This document shows, piece by piece, positions 26,216 to 32,947 of a stretch of DNA of 40,081 nt. The first letter of the stretch is position 1. Each line of letters opens with the position of its first letter. The translations under genes were made by a program, and so were the position numbers. The DNA lies in contig JAOAJI010000010.1 in NCBI GenBank assembly GCA_026414265.1, positions 1 to 40,081 on the forward strand. The letters run 5' to 3'. Origin of the DNA: Microcaldota archaeon (GTDB taxonomy: Archaea; Micrarchaeota; Micrarchaeia; Anstonellales; SKW190). The notes below the pieces were generated by a model. The model searched no databases and was not told the origin of the DNA. It was given only the letters and a program-made list of their open reading frames with translations.

Positions 26216-26288
26216 GGGCCCGTGGTCTAATGGCTAAGACGCCTGCCTTACACGCAGGAGAGCCCAGGTTCGATTCCTGGCGGGCCCA
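26216..26288 (+). tRNA. tRNA-Val (anticodon UAC)
   Basis: A complete 73-base cloverleaf. The acceptor is GGGCCCG/CGGGCCC. The D arm is GUC/GAC with UAAUGGCUAA in the loop. The anticodon stem is CCTGC/GCAGG with loop CTTACAC (anticodon UAC). The T arm is CCAGG/CCTGG, and the discriminator is A. CCA is not encoded and there is no intron. No clear TATA box is seen just upstream, so it may be read from the ATP-cone transcript. Confidence 0.97.
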
Positions 26289-26349
26289 TGAGCTTCTAAT
26301 CAAAAATTATACTCAACATTCCGACATTTTTTATGGATTTACATTTTAC

Positions 26350-26673
26350 TTATGTAATATAGTATACTTGAGCGTGAGGTACGTCTTTTTTTTCGCCATA
26401 AAAAATTACATTTTCTTCTTTAAGAATCTGGATTTTTATCAGAAAATCTATGCTGTTTTTTCCAAAGGCGTTAATTGAATATATCTTTTTACCATAGATC
26501 TCTCTTTGAAATTCCTCAAAGGAATTGATCAGTATCCCTTGATAGAAGCCCTTATGTAAACTCATATCAATAAAGAAATTTTCTCTGACTCTAATTTTTT
26601 TGTCCACGAGCTCTTTGTCGCACATGGACATAATTAATCCATATCTACTAGAATGAAATTTTAACCAAATCAT
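26350..26673 (-). CDS. DUF424 family protein
   Basis: 107 residues from the ATG at 26673, with GTGG before it; a GTG three codons earlier is possible. IWLKFHSSRYGLIMSMCDKELVDKK at the start, SINAFGKNSIDFLIKIQILKEENV in the middle and PHAQVYYI at the end match the archaeal DUF424 family (PF04242). That family is widespread in archaea with no firmly established function, and is often near translation genes. It is the last gene of the minus-strand FBP aldolase cluster and converges on tRNA-Val. Confidence 0.8.
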   Translation of the reverse strand: MIWLKFHSSRYGLIMSMCDKELVDKKIRVRENFFIDMSLHKGFYQGILINSFEEFQREIYGKKIYSINAFGKNSIDFLIKIQILKEENVIFYGEKKDVPHAQVYYIT

Positions 26674-26683
26674 AAGTGCCACT

Positions 26684-27205
26684 TTAGCTAAAAAAACCTG
26701 TTATTATGCCTTCTTCAATGACGTAGGTCTTATCATGCAATTCTATCGGAAAATTGATTAAATAAACATAACCTTGGCCAGTTATGCCATCGCAATTATT
26801 CCCTTCTATATTAATCAGCATTTTCAATTTATCATTTCCACTTATATAAGGCGAATATTGACTTTTATGAACTTTTTTGTCTAGGTAATAAGTTTCAACG
26901 CCTATAACTTTGCAAATCTCTCTGTTTCGCATCACCTTAACCGATATCTTTTCTTCGTTATCATACAACTCTACTCTTACAGGTAATTCATCTGCTGATT
27001 TAAATTCTATTTCAATAGTAGTATTTTTTTGTATAGTGTATGCATTCCAGTTTGTTATCTCAATCCTGCTGAACCCTTTTGCTTTAGGTACACTTACTTT
27101 ATCTCCATAGCTTGGATTTTTTGATGCTAATAACAATAATGCAATAGCTATAGCTAAAATAAAAATCGCTAGGATTAGATATACAACAGTGTCTTTAAAA
27201 TTCAT
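26684..27205 (-). CDS. Membrane-anchored protein of unknown function
   Basis: 173 residues. One N-terminal transmembrane helix (about 8-27, VVYLILAIFILAIAIALLLL) is followed by a beta-rich outer domain with RIEITNWNAYTIQKNTTIEIEF, PVRVELYDNEEK and two Cys (CKVIG, NNCDG). Its ATG lies inside the end of rnhB (11-base overlap), so translation is probably coupled. The family is not recognised. The topology (in-anchor, out-domain) is inferred from the N-terminal charge and helix. Confidence 0.7.
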   Translation of the reverse strand: MNFKDTVVYLILAIFILAIAIALLLLASKNPSYGDKVSVPKAKGFSRIEITNWNAYTIQKNTTIEIEFKSADELPVRVELYDNEEKISVKVMRNREICKVIGVETYYLDKKVHKSQYSPYISGNDKLKMLINIEGNNCDGITGQGYVYLINFPIELHDKTYVIEEGIITGFFS

Positions 27206-27845
27206 CTAATCTCCTTTGACTGAGGTGTTTGATTGTTTGCCATTTCTTCCTGACATTTCCGTTGAATCTTTCTATACCATACTTTTTCAAAGCCAAGATA
27301 GTTTTTTTGTCACTTGGATAACCAGAACCAAAATCTATCTTTAATTTTTTCTTTATTTTATTTATTTCTAGATCTCTTGTAACCTTTGCAATTATCGAAG
27401 CTAAAGAAACAATCTTGTAATTTCTGTCAGCTTTGTGTTCTAACGAAATTTTTGTATCTACTATTTTGCTTAACTCTGTACAAATTAAATCATTATTTTT
27501 GAACGGCGAATCAATAATAATTTCTTTTATGTGCCTTTTATTAAATTTGTTTTTTGTAGTAATCAATAAGTTTTTGATTGCTTTTAATTCCAAAGTATTT
27601 ATATTATTCTTATCTATCTCTTCAGGTAAAATTTTTTGAATTTTGTAAAAAATTTTGTTTTTGTATTCTTTCGCTATTTCAATTCTTGACTTCTTGCTTA
27701 ATACTTTTGAATCTTTTATTCTGTCATCTTTTTCTACGATATCCAATAATGATTTATCTACAACCGCGATGCAAACTACCAAAGGGCCTATTACACATCC
27801 CTTGCCTGCCTCATCAATTCCACAAACGTAGAAATCTTTGTCCAT
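27195..27845 (-). CDS. rnhB: Ribonuclease HII
   Basis: 216 residues from the ATG at 27845; a TTG three codons upstream is weaker. It cuts RNA in RNA-DNA hybrids, including single ribonucleotides left in DNA. Active-site acids appear in GIDEAGKG (D11, E12), IIIDSP (D112) and KADRNYKIVSLASIIAKVTRD (D140), the normal archaeal RNase HII set. The C-terminus (GSGYPSDKKT, WQTIKHL) also fits. It is third in the FBP aldolase cluster and overlaps the next gene. Confidence 0.95.
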   Translation of the reverse strand: MDKDFYVCGIDEAGKGCVIGPLVVCIAVVDKSLLDIVEKDDRIKDSKVLSKKSRIEIAKEYKNKIFYKIQKILPEEIDKNNINTLELKAIKNLLITTKNKFNKRHIKEIIIDSPFKNNDLICTELSKIVDTKISLEHKADRNYKIVSLASIIAKVTRDLEINKIKKKLKIDFGSGYPSDKKTILALKKYGIERFNGNVRKKWQTIKHLSQRRLDEF

Positions 27846-27886
27846 GGGTTTCAATGATTTTATGTTTCTAATATTAATATCCTTTT

Positions 27887-28795
27887 TTATTTTAGAACAT
27901 TTTCTAATTCGTCTATTATAGATTTGTTTCCTATGTAGAAAGGTGTTTTAGCATAAACAGTATCTGCTTCTATTTCTAATATGTCGATTCTACCGTTACT
28001 TCCTTTTCCTTTTGCATTTGATATTATCATGCTCATTGGAATGGCTTCAAAAAATAACCTCAATTTGCCTTCTGGTTTACCTATCATTGCAGGATAGGCA
28101 AATAATCCTCCGTAGTGGAGCACTTGCGAAAAGTCGCCAACTAATGCACCACAATATCTTAGTTTGAGTTTTTTTTCCTTAGCTAGTTTTTTTACAAAAG
28201 CGTAAAATTTCGGTTCATAAGAAGTTATATTTCCACCAATACCAAAAACTTCTCCTGGCTCTGGAAGTATCAGCTCGTCCTTAACAAGCCTGAACTCTTC
28301 TTTTGGTTTCCACGTTTTTACAAATTCTGATGTTTTGCCTTTAATCGCTATTACTAAGGTAGTAATAGGTCCATACAATGCATACATGGAAAACAAAGCG
28401 TATTTACCCTTACATGGTAATTCCTTATCGTAGACACTTACTATAGTCCCAAAAGGGTTATTAGAGATGATGTTAGATGACCCGTCTAAAGGGTCTAATG
28501 TCATGTAAAATTTTCCATCTTCATTTAACAGCACAGGTTCGTCCTCTTCTTCAGAGTAAAGTATCTTTACAAGTTCCGTGTTTCTCATGTTTTCAATGAA
28601 ATATGTATTTGACCAACTGTCTAATTCTTTAGTACTCTCACCAAATTTGTTTTCTTTCAGTGCTTTTGTGTCAAGCTTGTCAGGAAATGCGTAAGATATG
28701 TTAACAATACAATCGTGTAATGAATACAAAATCTTTTTGACATCCTTATCTGGATGAATCCCTTCTATGAACTCTTTGAAGGTTTGGCCGAGCAC
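27887..28795 (-). CDS. fbp: Class I fructose-1,6-bisphosphatase
   Basis: 302 residues. It removes the 1-phosphate from fructose-1,6-bisphosphate in gluconeogenesis. The metal-binding SEEEDE (81-86) and DPLDGSSNI (101-109) are diagnostic. Further on are YCGALVGDFSQVLHYGG and KLRLFFEAIPMSMI, the latter matching the usual K-R-LYE-P substrate region. This is the bacterial/eukaryal class I enzyme, rather than the bifunctional class V FBP aldolase/phosphatase common in archaea. It starts at GTG 28795 with GGTGA six bases upstream, and lies 31 bases behind the aldolase gene. Confidence 0.92.
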   Translation of the reverse strand: MLGQTFKEFIEGIHPDKDVKKILYSLHDCIVNISYAFPDKLDTKALKENKFGESTKELDSWSNTYFIENMRNTELVKILYSEEEDEPVLLNEDGKFYMTLDPLDGSSNIISNNPFGTIVSVYDKELPCKGKYALFSMYALYGPITTLVIAIKGKTSEFVKTWKPKEEFRLVKDELILPEPGEVFGIGGNITSYEPKFYAFVKKLAKEKKLKLRYCGALVGDFSQVLHYGGLFAYPAMIGKPEGKLRLFFEAIPMSMIISNAKGKGSNGRIDILEIEADTVYAKTPFYIGNKSIIDELENVLK

Positions 28796-28826
28796 TAGAA
28801 ATCACCACAAAACTAAAAAGAATAAA

Positions 28827-29615
28827 TTAGTCTTCTTCTGGCCATACGATCTTTCTTAATCTTTTTATGAATGGCATTGGATCGTCTCTTTGCCAAACGT
28901 TCCTTCCTATCGCAAACCCACAAGCTCCAGCGTCCATGATGTCTTTGGCCATGGCAAAGAATTCTTCATCTGATTTTGTAGATCCACCTGCTGAAATCAC
29001 TCTTGTTTTCTGTGCATACTTGACGACTTCTTTAAAAGTTTCTTTTGAACCAGTGTAGTTTACTTTTACTACGTCAGCACCTAATTCAAGCGCAACTCTT
29101 GCGGCATAACCAACATATTTAAGAGTTTTTTCTTCTTCTTTCGGCATGGTTCCTCTAGGATAAGCCCAAATTATCGTTGGAATTCCATAATCTCTTGCTT
29201 CTGCTTCTATCAAAGAAAAATCGTGGAACATTTGAGCTTCATATTGCGAACCTACATAAATAGTATAACCTATAGCATCTGCTCCTAGTGCAACTGCGTC
29301 CTTAACTGTTGCCAAAGGTGCAGAATAGGCTTCTTCCCTTGGTAAAATGTCCGTTTTACCATTGAGTTTCAATATCAACGGTACTTTACCTGAATAGTTT
29401 TCCCAGTATTTTAACGCTACTCCTTTTTGCAATATCATTCCAGTGAAATTGCCTTTAACAGCCCATTGTATAACCCAGTCTGGGTCTATGTTTTTGTCAT
29501 TGAAGTCTTTAGGTCCGTGTTCGATTCCTTGGTCCATGGCAAGTAACAAAAACTTGCCGTTTTTCGAAATCCTGTTCAATCTACCCAATTTTCCTATAGC
29601 ATAGCCATATCCCAT
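28827..29615 (-). CDS. fba: Archaeal class I fructose-bisphosphate aldolase
   Basis: 262 residues from the ATG at 29615, set by GGTG just upstream; the longer GTG start would overlap that site. It splits or forms fructose-1,6-bisphosphate. It has the DhnA-family motifs LLAMDQGIEHGP (25-36), LKLNGKTDI, WAYPRGT, the Schiff-base Lys184 in VVKVNYTG, SAGGSTKSDEE and GFAIGRNVWQR. It heads a minus-strand cluster with fbp, rnhB, a membrane protein and DUF424. Its TATA box is probably TTTATAAA at 29651-29658. Confidence 0.95.
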   Translation of the reverse strand: MGYGYAIGKLGRLNRISKNGKFLLLAMDQGIEHGPKDFNDKNIDPDWVIQWAVKGNFTGMILQKGVALKYWENYSGKVPLILKLNGKTDILPREEAYSAPLATVKDAVALGADAIGYTIYVGSQYEAQMFHDFSLIEAEARDYGIPTIIWAYPRGTMPKEEEKTLKYVGYAARVALELGADVVKVNYTGSKETFKEVVKYAQKTRVISAGGSTKSDEEFFAMAKDIMDAGACGFAIGRNVWQRDDPMPFIKRLRKIVWPEED

Positions 29616-29650
29616 ACGCGACACCTATGTCTATAGATAGTAGAAAACAA

Positions 29651-29658
29651 TTTATAAA
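29651..29658 (-). promoter_or_regulatory. TATA box for the FBP aldolase cluster
   Basis: TTTATAAA lies 36-43 bases from the aldolase ATG, leaving a leader with the GGTG site. It is symmetric, so it might also fire toward the plus-strand gene at 29754, but that would leave a leader of roughly 70 bases. Confidence 0.45.
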
Positions 29659-29753
29659 CGATTTTTATACTACTCTTTTTCATTCGAAAGAACAAAGAAA
29701 AGATGTGATTTAGTCTAACATAAAGAAAAAAGACTGATATAGGTGAAATATAG

Positions 29754-30830
29754 ATGATAGAAGTAGAGCTTATGGAAGAGAGAGAGGTAAATGAATTAGT
29801 TATGGCTGTTCAGGATGCGATGATGAAGAGACTACAAAGCTCATTGAAGAATCTAGATTTAAAAGATGTACGAAGGTATGATGTCGGAGGACGCTGCTTA
29901 AACTTACCAATTAGCAACAGTACTAATCAATTGCATGTGCCTATAACTAAGGACATGTATGATCGTTATGTAGCAAGAATGAATGAAATTCGTCAAGGCA
30001 TTAAAAGAGGTATCCAAATAGTAAGACCAATTAATTTTCTTCCACCTTATAGTAATATACTTAATAATTTACTTAGCATCCCAGAAAATCACTTAATAAA
30101 CAGTTTTTTTAAAGTTGTCCAGGATCAAAGTGGTAACAATCAATATTACTTAACATTAACTTTTACCGATTTGGGAATAAGAAAATCTGATTTCTTCATG
30201 CGATTAAGTAATGATTCAGCAGCTTTTTTGGCCTTGTTAGGGGTTAGATATGATGACTTTATGAAATACGGACCGTGCATAACTGTGAGTGCAGCCTCTA
30301 CACAATATAGAAACATCAGAAGAGAAGTTGCTAGAATGTTATTTGACGCAAGAAGAAGGCCAGAATATTACAATTTAGATAACAATCTTTTTGGTACAGT
30401 TGAGGCATTTGACAAAATCAGACCTGCTAAGGCAGAAGAGGTTGCTGGTACGCTTTCGAGTTTACATAACTTAGCATTGGCTAACTTAAATCGACAACAT
30501 ATGTCTTATTATTTAAGGGATAACTATGCGCGTTTGCTATTAGAGGAAATGGCAGCAAGAGCCAGATATTTTACAAGGCTCATGAGAAGACAGAATGCCT
30601 CCCAAGAAGAGAAAAAAATGGCTTCAAATGCATTGGATGAGTTGGCAAGTGACTACAATCTACTCGCTTCTATTTTTTCTAGAAATAGGAATTTCCATAA
30701 TGATCCTTCATATAAAAGAATAAGAGAAAGATACCTTGACTCTCTAGGCAATCCTATTAATCGACCACAAGGCATGCAGAGCCATCTGCCTCAGTCAACA
30801 GTTAGGAGTAATAACAAAATAGTTACTTAG
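29754..30830 (+). CDS. Unknown protein, tandem paralog 1 (RRPEY-NNLFG family)
   Basis: 358 residues with no signal peptide or membrane helix, so probably cytoplasmic. Shared with the next gene are, in order: a helical N-terminus; V-GGR-L with LHVPITKDMY; FTDLGIRKSDFFMRLSND plus a hydrophobic LALLGV; RNIRREVARMLFDARRRPEYYNLDNNLFG; LLLEEMAARARYF; and a C-terminal YLDSLGNPINRPQGM. The many Arg and the helical C-terminal half would suit nucleic-acid or protein binding, but I do not recognise the family and assign no function. The ATG follows GGTGA; the leader region is long. The sigma-factor gene lies just beyond paralog 2. Confidence 0.8.
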   Translation: MIEVELMEEREVNELVMAVQDAMMKRLQSSLKNLDLKDVRRYDVGGRCLNLPISNSTNQLHVPITKDMYDRYVARMNEIRQGIKRGIQIVRPINFLPPYSNILNNLLSIPENHLINSFFKVVQDQSGNNQYYLTLTFTDLGIRKSDFFMRLSNDSAAFLALLGVRYDDFMKYGPCITVSAASTQYRNIRREVARMLFDARRRPEYYNLDNNLFGTVEAFDKIRPAKAEEVAGTLSSLHNLALANLNRQHMSYYLRDNYARLLLEEMAARARYFTRLMRRQNASQEEKKMASNALDELASDYNLLASIFSRNRNFHNDPSYKRIRERYLDSLGNPINRPQGMQSHLPQSTVRSNNKIVT

Positions 30831-30882
30831 GTTTGCTATTTATTCTAAGATTTTTTAATCTGAAAATTAAGGAATAGAGTGT

Positions 30883-30916
30883 TTTATTGTTTTATCAATA
30901 AATTTACTCAAGTAAA
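30883..30916. repeat. Two adjacent inverted repeats between the paralogs
   Basis: TTTATTG (30883-30889) pairs with CAATAAA (30896-30902) around six bases. Directly after, TTTACT (30903-30908) faces AGTAAA (30911-30916). They lie in the 158-base gap between the two paralogs, upstream of the second paralog's TATA box. They could be a terminator for the first gene or operator sites for the second. Confidence 0.35.
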
Positions 30917-30949
30917 CACATAACTAGATATTGAAGGTGAAGGCATAAA

Positions 30950-30959
30950 CTTTATAAAG
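30950..30959 (+). promoter_or_regulatory. TATA box for paralog 2
   Basis: CTTTATAAAG, 30-39 bases before the ATG at 30989, with GGTGATAAT directly before the start codon. This is a conventional archaeal arrangement. Confidence 0.5.
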
Positions 30960-30988
30960 ATCAAATTAAAAGTATAATTGGTGATAAT

Positions 30989-32017
30989 ATGCCATCAAAT
31001 GAGTTTTCAAAGAGACTTTATCAGGAAGTTAATGATCACATTGTAAAGGCTTTCAGAGACTTTCAAAGTTTGACTGAGCAAGACTTAAAAGTAAGTGATA
31101 CTGCTGGAAGGCGTGCTCTGGTAATAGGAAACAAAGATGAGAAAACAAAGACCATATATATACCATTGACCCAAAGTATGTATCACGAGATTACACAAAG
31201 ACTTTCTCAGCTCCCTGATTTCGATCATCCATATGTATATCCAGCTCCAGGTTCAGGGTATATCCCTTCTGATGAACCATCTTTGAGAGATAGGTTAACG
31301 AGTATGATAATCACAGACAAAGCAGGGAATCGTTTCTTGCGATTAGATGTTACTGATGTTGGTGCCATAGGTCAAAGTTTTTTTGTTAGGTTTGACGAAG
31401 ATTCGAAAAAGCTTCTTGCCATACTTGGCTTTGCAAGGTTTCAGAAGTCACAATACTATTACATTAAAGCTGATGAAGAGCACTTCACTTCTCTAAGAAG
31501 AAGAGTAGCAGGGAAATTAGTTGAATTAAAAAGGAGGCCAGAATATTTCAATATCGACAATAACCTCTTTGGTTCAGCTACTGCCCAAGGTTTGAGACCT
31601 CCAACACCAGAATCCCTAGTGGCGGGTGATCTCACTAAATTTCATCATGACGCCAAGAATGCTTTGGATAAGCTTGGCTTGCAGCATCTCAGGAGAGACA
31701 GCATTGCCAGAATACTTCTTGCAGAAATGGCAGCAAGAGCCAGATATTTTAGTAATCCTAATGTACCAAATAGGCAATATGCTTTAGAAGTAATAAAAAA
31801 TGATTATCTTGAACTTCAGAGAATATTCAGCCAATATAGTGAATATACTATGGGAGTAAGACAAAGTTTTGCTTCTGATCGTCGATACTTGGCTATCAAA
31901 AATAAGTACTTAGATCAAAACGGGAACCCTATTAATAGGCCTGAAGGTATGAGTCAGGGGTTGATCGCTCAAAGGATTCAGGAATCACCAAATCAGAGAG
32001 TTCAGAGATTAGCTTAG
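30989..32017 (+). CDS. Unknown protein, tandem paralog 2 (RRPEY-NNLFG family)
   Basis: 342 residues, clearly homologous to the preceding gene over its whole length. Shared features are GRRALVIGN plus IYIPLTQSMY, VTDVGAIGQSFFVRFDED, LLAILGF, LRRRVAGKLVELKRRPEYFNIDNNLFG, ILLAEMAARARYF, and YLDQNGNPINRPEGM. A stretch of 28 identical bases spans the EMAARARYF codons of both genes, which suggests recent duplication or gene conversion. It is soluble, with no motif of known function. The start has GGTGA four bases upstream. The stop codon overlaps the convergent sigma-factor stop (32014-32017). Confidence 0.8.
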   Translation: MPSNEFSKRLYQEVNDHIVKAFRDFQSLTEQDLKVSDTAGRRALVIGNKDEKTKTIYIPLTQSMYHEITQRLSQLPDFDHPYVYPAPGSGYIPSDEPSLRDRLTSMIITDKAGNRFLRLDVTDVGAIGQSFFVRFDEDSKKLLAILGFARFQKSQYYYIKADEEHFTSLRRRVAGKLVELKRRPEYFNIDNNLFGSATAQGLRPPTPESLVAGDLTKFHHDAKNALDKLGLQHLRRDSIARILLAEMAARARYFSNPNVPNRQYALEVIKNDYLELQRIFSQYSEYTMGVRQSFASDRRYLAIKNKYLDQNGNPINRPEGMSQGLIAQRIQESPNQRVQRLA

Positions 32018-32871
32018 AGGATATCGTGAAGATCATTAGCCCTGGCAATATTTCTTAATTGATTTAGTCCTTGTTTAAGAATTTGTTCTACTCTTTGTCT
32101 TGATATATTTAATAAAGAAGCGATTTCTTGATATGTATACTTTTTTTCTTCTTCGTTCAGGCCGAAATACAATCTTATTATCAATGCTTGTTTGGGATTT
32201 TCTTTTTCAAGAATCTCAATCAATTTTATAACATACTCAACAGTTAAATTTTTCATAACTATCCTTTCAACGTTTTGGCTTTCATCAGGAAGTAAGTTGT
32301 CTACTATTCGCATATCATCATCTGTTGAATTCGAAATTACTGAATCAAATATGGAATAAGCCTTTTGAATTCTTTCTGCCCTTAAAAGTGCTTCCACTTC
32401 TCTTTCTGACAAGCCACTTTCTTTTACAAGGTTTTCAGTCGATTCATCTAAATTGTTCATTTTTAATTTATTCTCTGCTGCACAAAACTTTTCACGCGAA
32501 TTCTGTGCAAGACCTATATTAAGTTTTTTTTCGTCAATTTCTCTTTTGAATGCTTTTTTCATGGCTTCAACAAAATAGGTAGAGAAACTTAATCCTTTTG
32601 TTACATCAAAATTTTTTACACAACGTTCTAACACTAAATAGGCAACAGAGTATAGGTCCTCATAACTAAGAATGCTCCCTCTTAAACTCTGTTGTGATAT
32701 AACTGTTGATATTAATTTGTAATTCAAGTTGTATAGCTCTTCCATCAATTGTTTTCTTTCATTTTCATCAACTAATACAGTGTTGCTCTTTAATCTAACA
32801 AGTAATTCATAATTAGCCTGTCTATAGCTTTTTTTTGAATTGTTAGAAAGTTTTTTTTGTGTGTTGGGCAT
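32014..32871 (-). CDS. Sigma-70 family RNA polymerase sigma factor
   Basis: 285 residues with all sigma domains except 1.1. Region 2 (about 45-115) contains SYEDLYSVAYLVLERCVKNFD, the polymerase-binding part, and KGLSFSTYFVEAMKKAFKREI, the -10 recognition/melting part. The Trp pair of housekeeping sigmas is absent there, as in FliA/SigB-like alternative sigmas. Region 3 (about 135-195) ends in DNLLPDESQNVE. Region 4 (about 210-275) has LIIRLYFGLNEEEKKYTYQEIASLL then ISRQRVEQILKQGLNQLR, the -35-binding helix-turn-helix. Archaea normally use TBP/TFB, so this is exceptional. Complete sigma factors have been reported in single-cell genomes of DPANN-type archaea. The start ATG lies 16-29 bases from a palindromic TATA-like site, so the mRNA is probably leaderless. 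The gene converges on paralog 2 and diverges from pyrG. Confidence 0.93.
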   Translation of the reverse strand: MPNTQKKLSNNSKKSYRQANYELLVRLKSNTVLVDENERKQLMEELYNLNYKLISTVISQQSLRGSILSYEDLYSVAYLVLERCVKNFDVTKGLSFSTYFVEAMKKAFKREIDEKKLNIGLAQNSREKFCAAENKLKMNNLDESTENLVKESGLSEREVEALLRAERIQKAYSIFDSVISNSTDDDMRIVDNLLPDESQNVERIVMKNLTVEYVIKLIEILEKENPKQALIIRLYFGLNEEEKKYTYQEIASLLNISRQRVEQILKQGLNQLRNIARANDLHDIL

Positions 32872-32886
32872 AAGTGATAATTTATG

Positions 32887-32900
32887 TATAAACGTTTATA
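32887..32900. promoter_or_regulatory. Perfect palindrome over the sigma-gene promoter
   Basis: TATAAACGTTTATA, 16-29 bases upstream of the sigma-factor ATG. It contains TTTATA on both strands, so it may be box A and an operator at once. Confidence 0.5.
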
Positions 32901-32914
32901 ATGTTTGCTATGTA

Positions 32915-32928
32915 ATGATTATAATCAT
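32915..32928. promoter_or_regulatory. Perfect palindrome over the pyrG promoter
   Basis: ATGATTATAATCAT, 20-33 bases upstream of the pyrG ATG, at the position expected for box A of a leaderless transcript. Its centre is 28 bases from that of the palindrome at 32887. Confidence 0.5.
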
Positions 32929-32947
32929 ATACTTCTTCCTAAAATAT

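Noticed and set aside
26230-26478. An 82-codon plus-strand reading frame
   Set aside because: It begins inside tRNA-Val(UAC) and runs antisense to the DUF424 gene; composition is Phe/Tyr-rich as expected of an antisense shadow.
29712-29735. AGTCT/AGACT inverted repeat in the leader of paralog 1
   Set aside because: Only five base pairs around a 14-base loop, expected often by chance in such AT-rich DNA.
29660-29753. Bacterial-type -35/-10 promoter before paralog 1 as a sigma target
   Set aside because: AT-rich stretches allow many loose matches; comparing the upstream regions of all five unknown genes by eye gave no common spaced motif.
32840-32947. Longer pyrG starting at 32840
   Set aside because: It would add 36 unusual residues (MLESFFCVLG onward), run across the promoter palindromes and overlap the start of the sigma gene. 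MPRYIVIVG at 32948 is the standard CTP synthase start.
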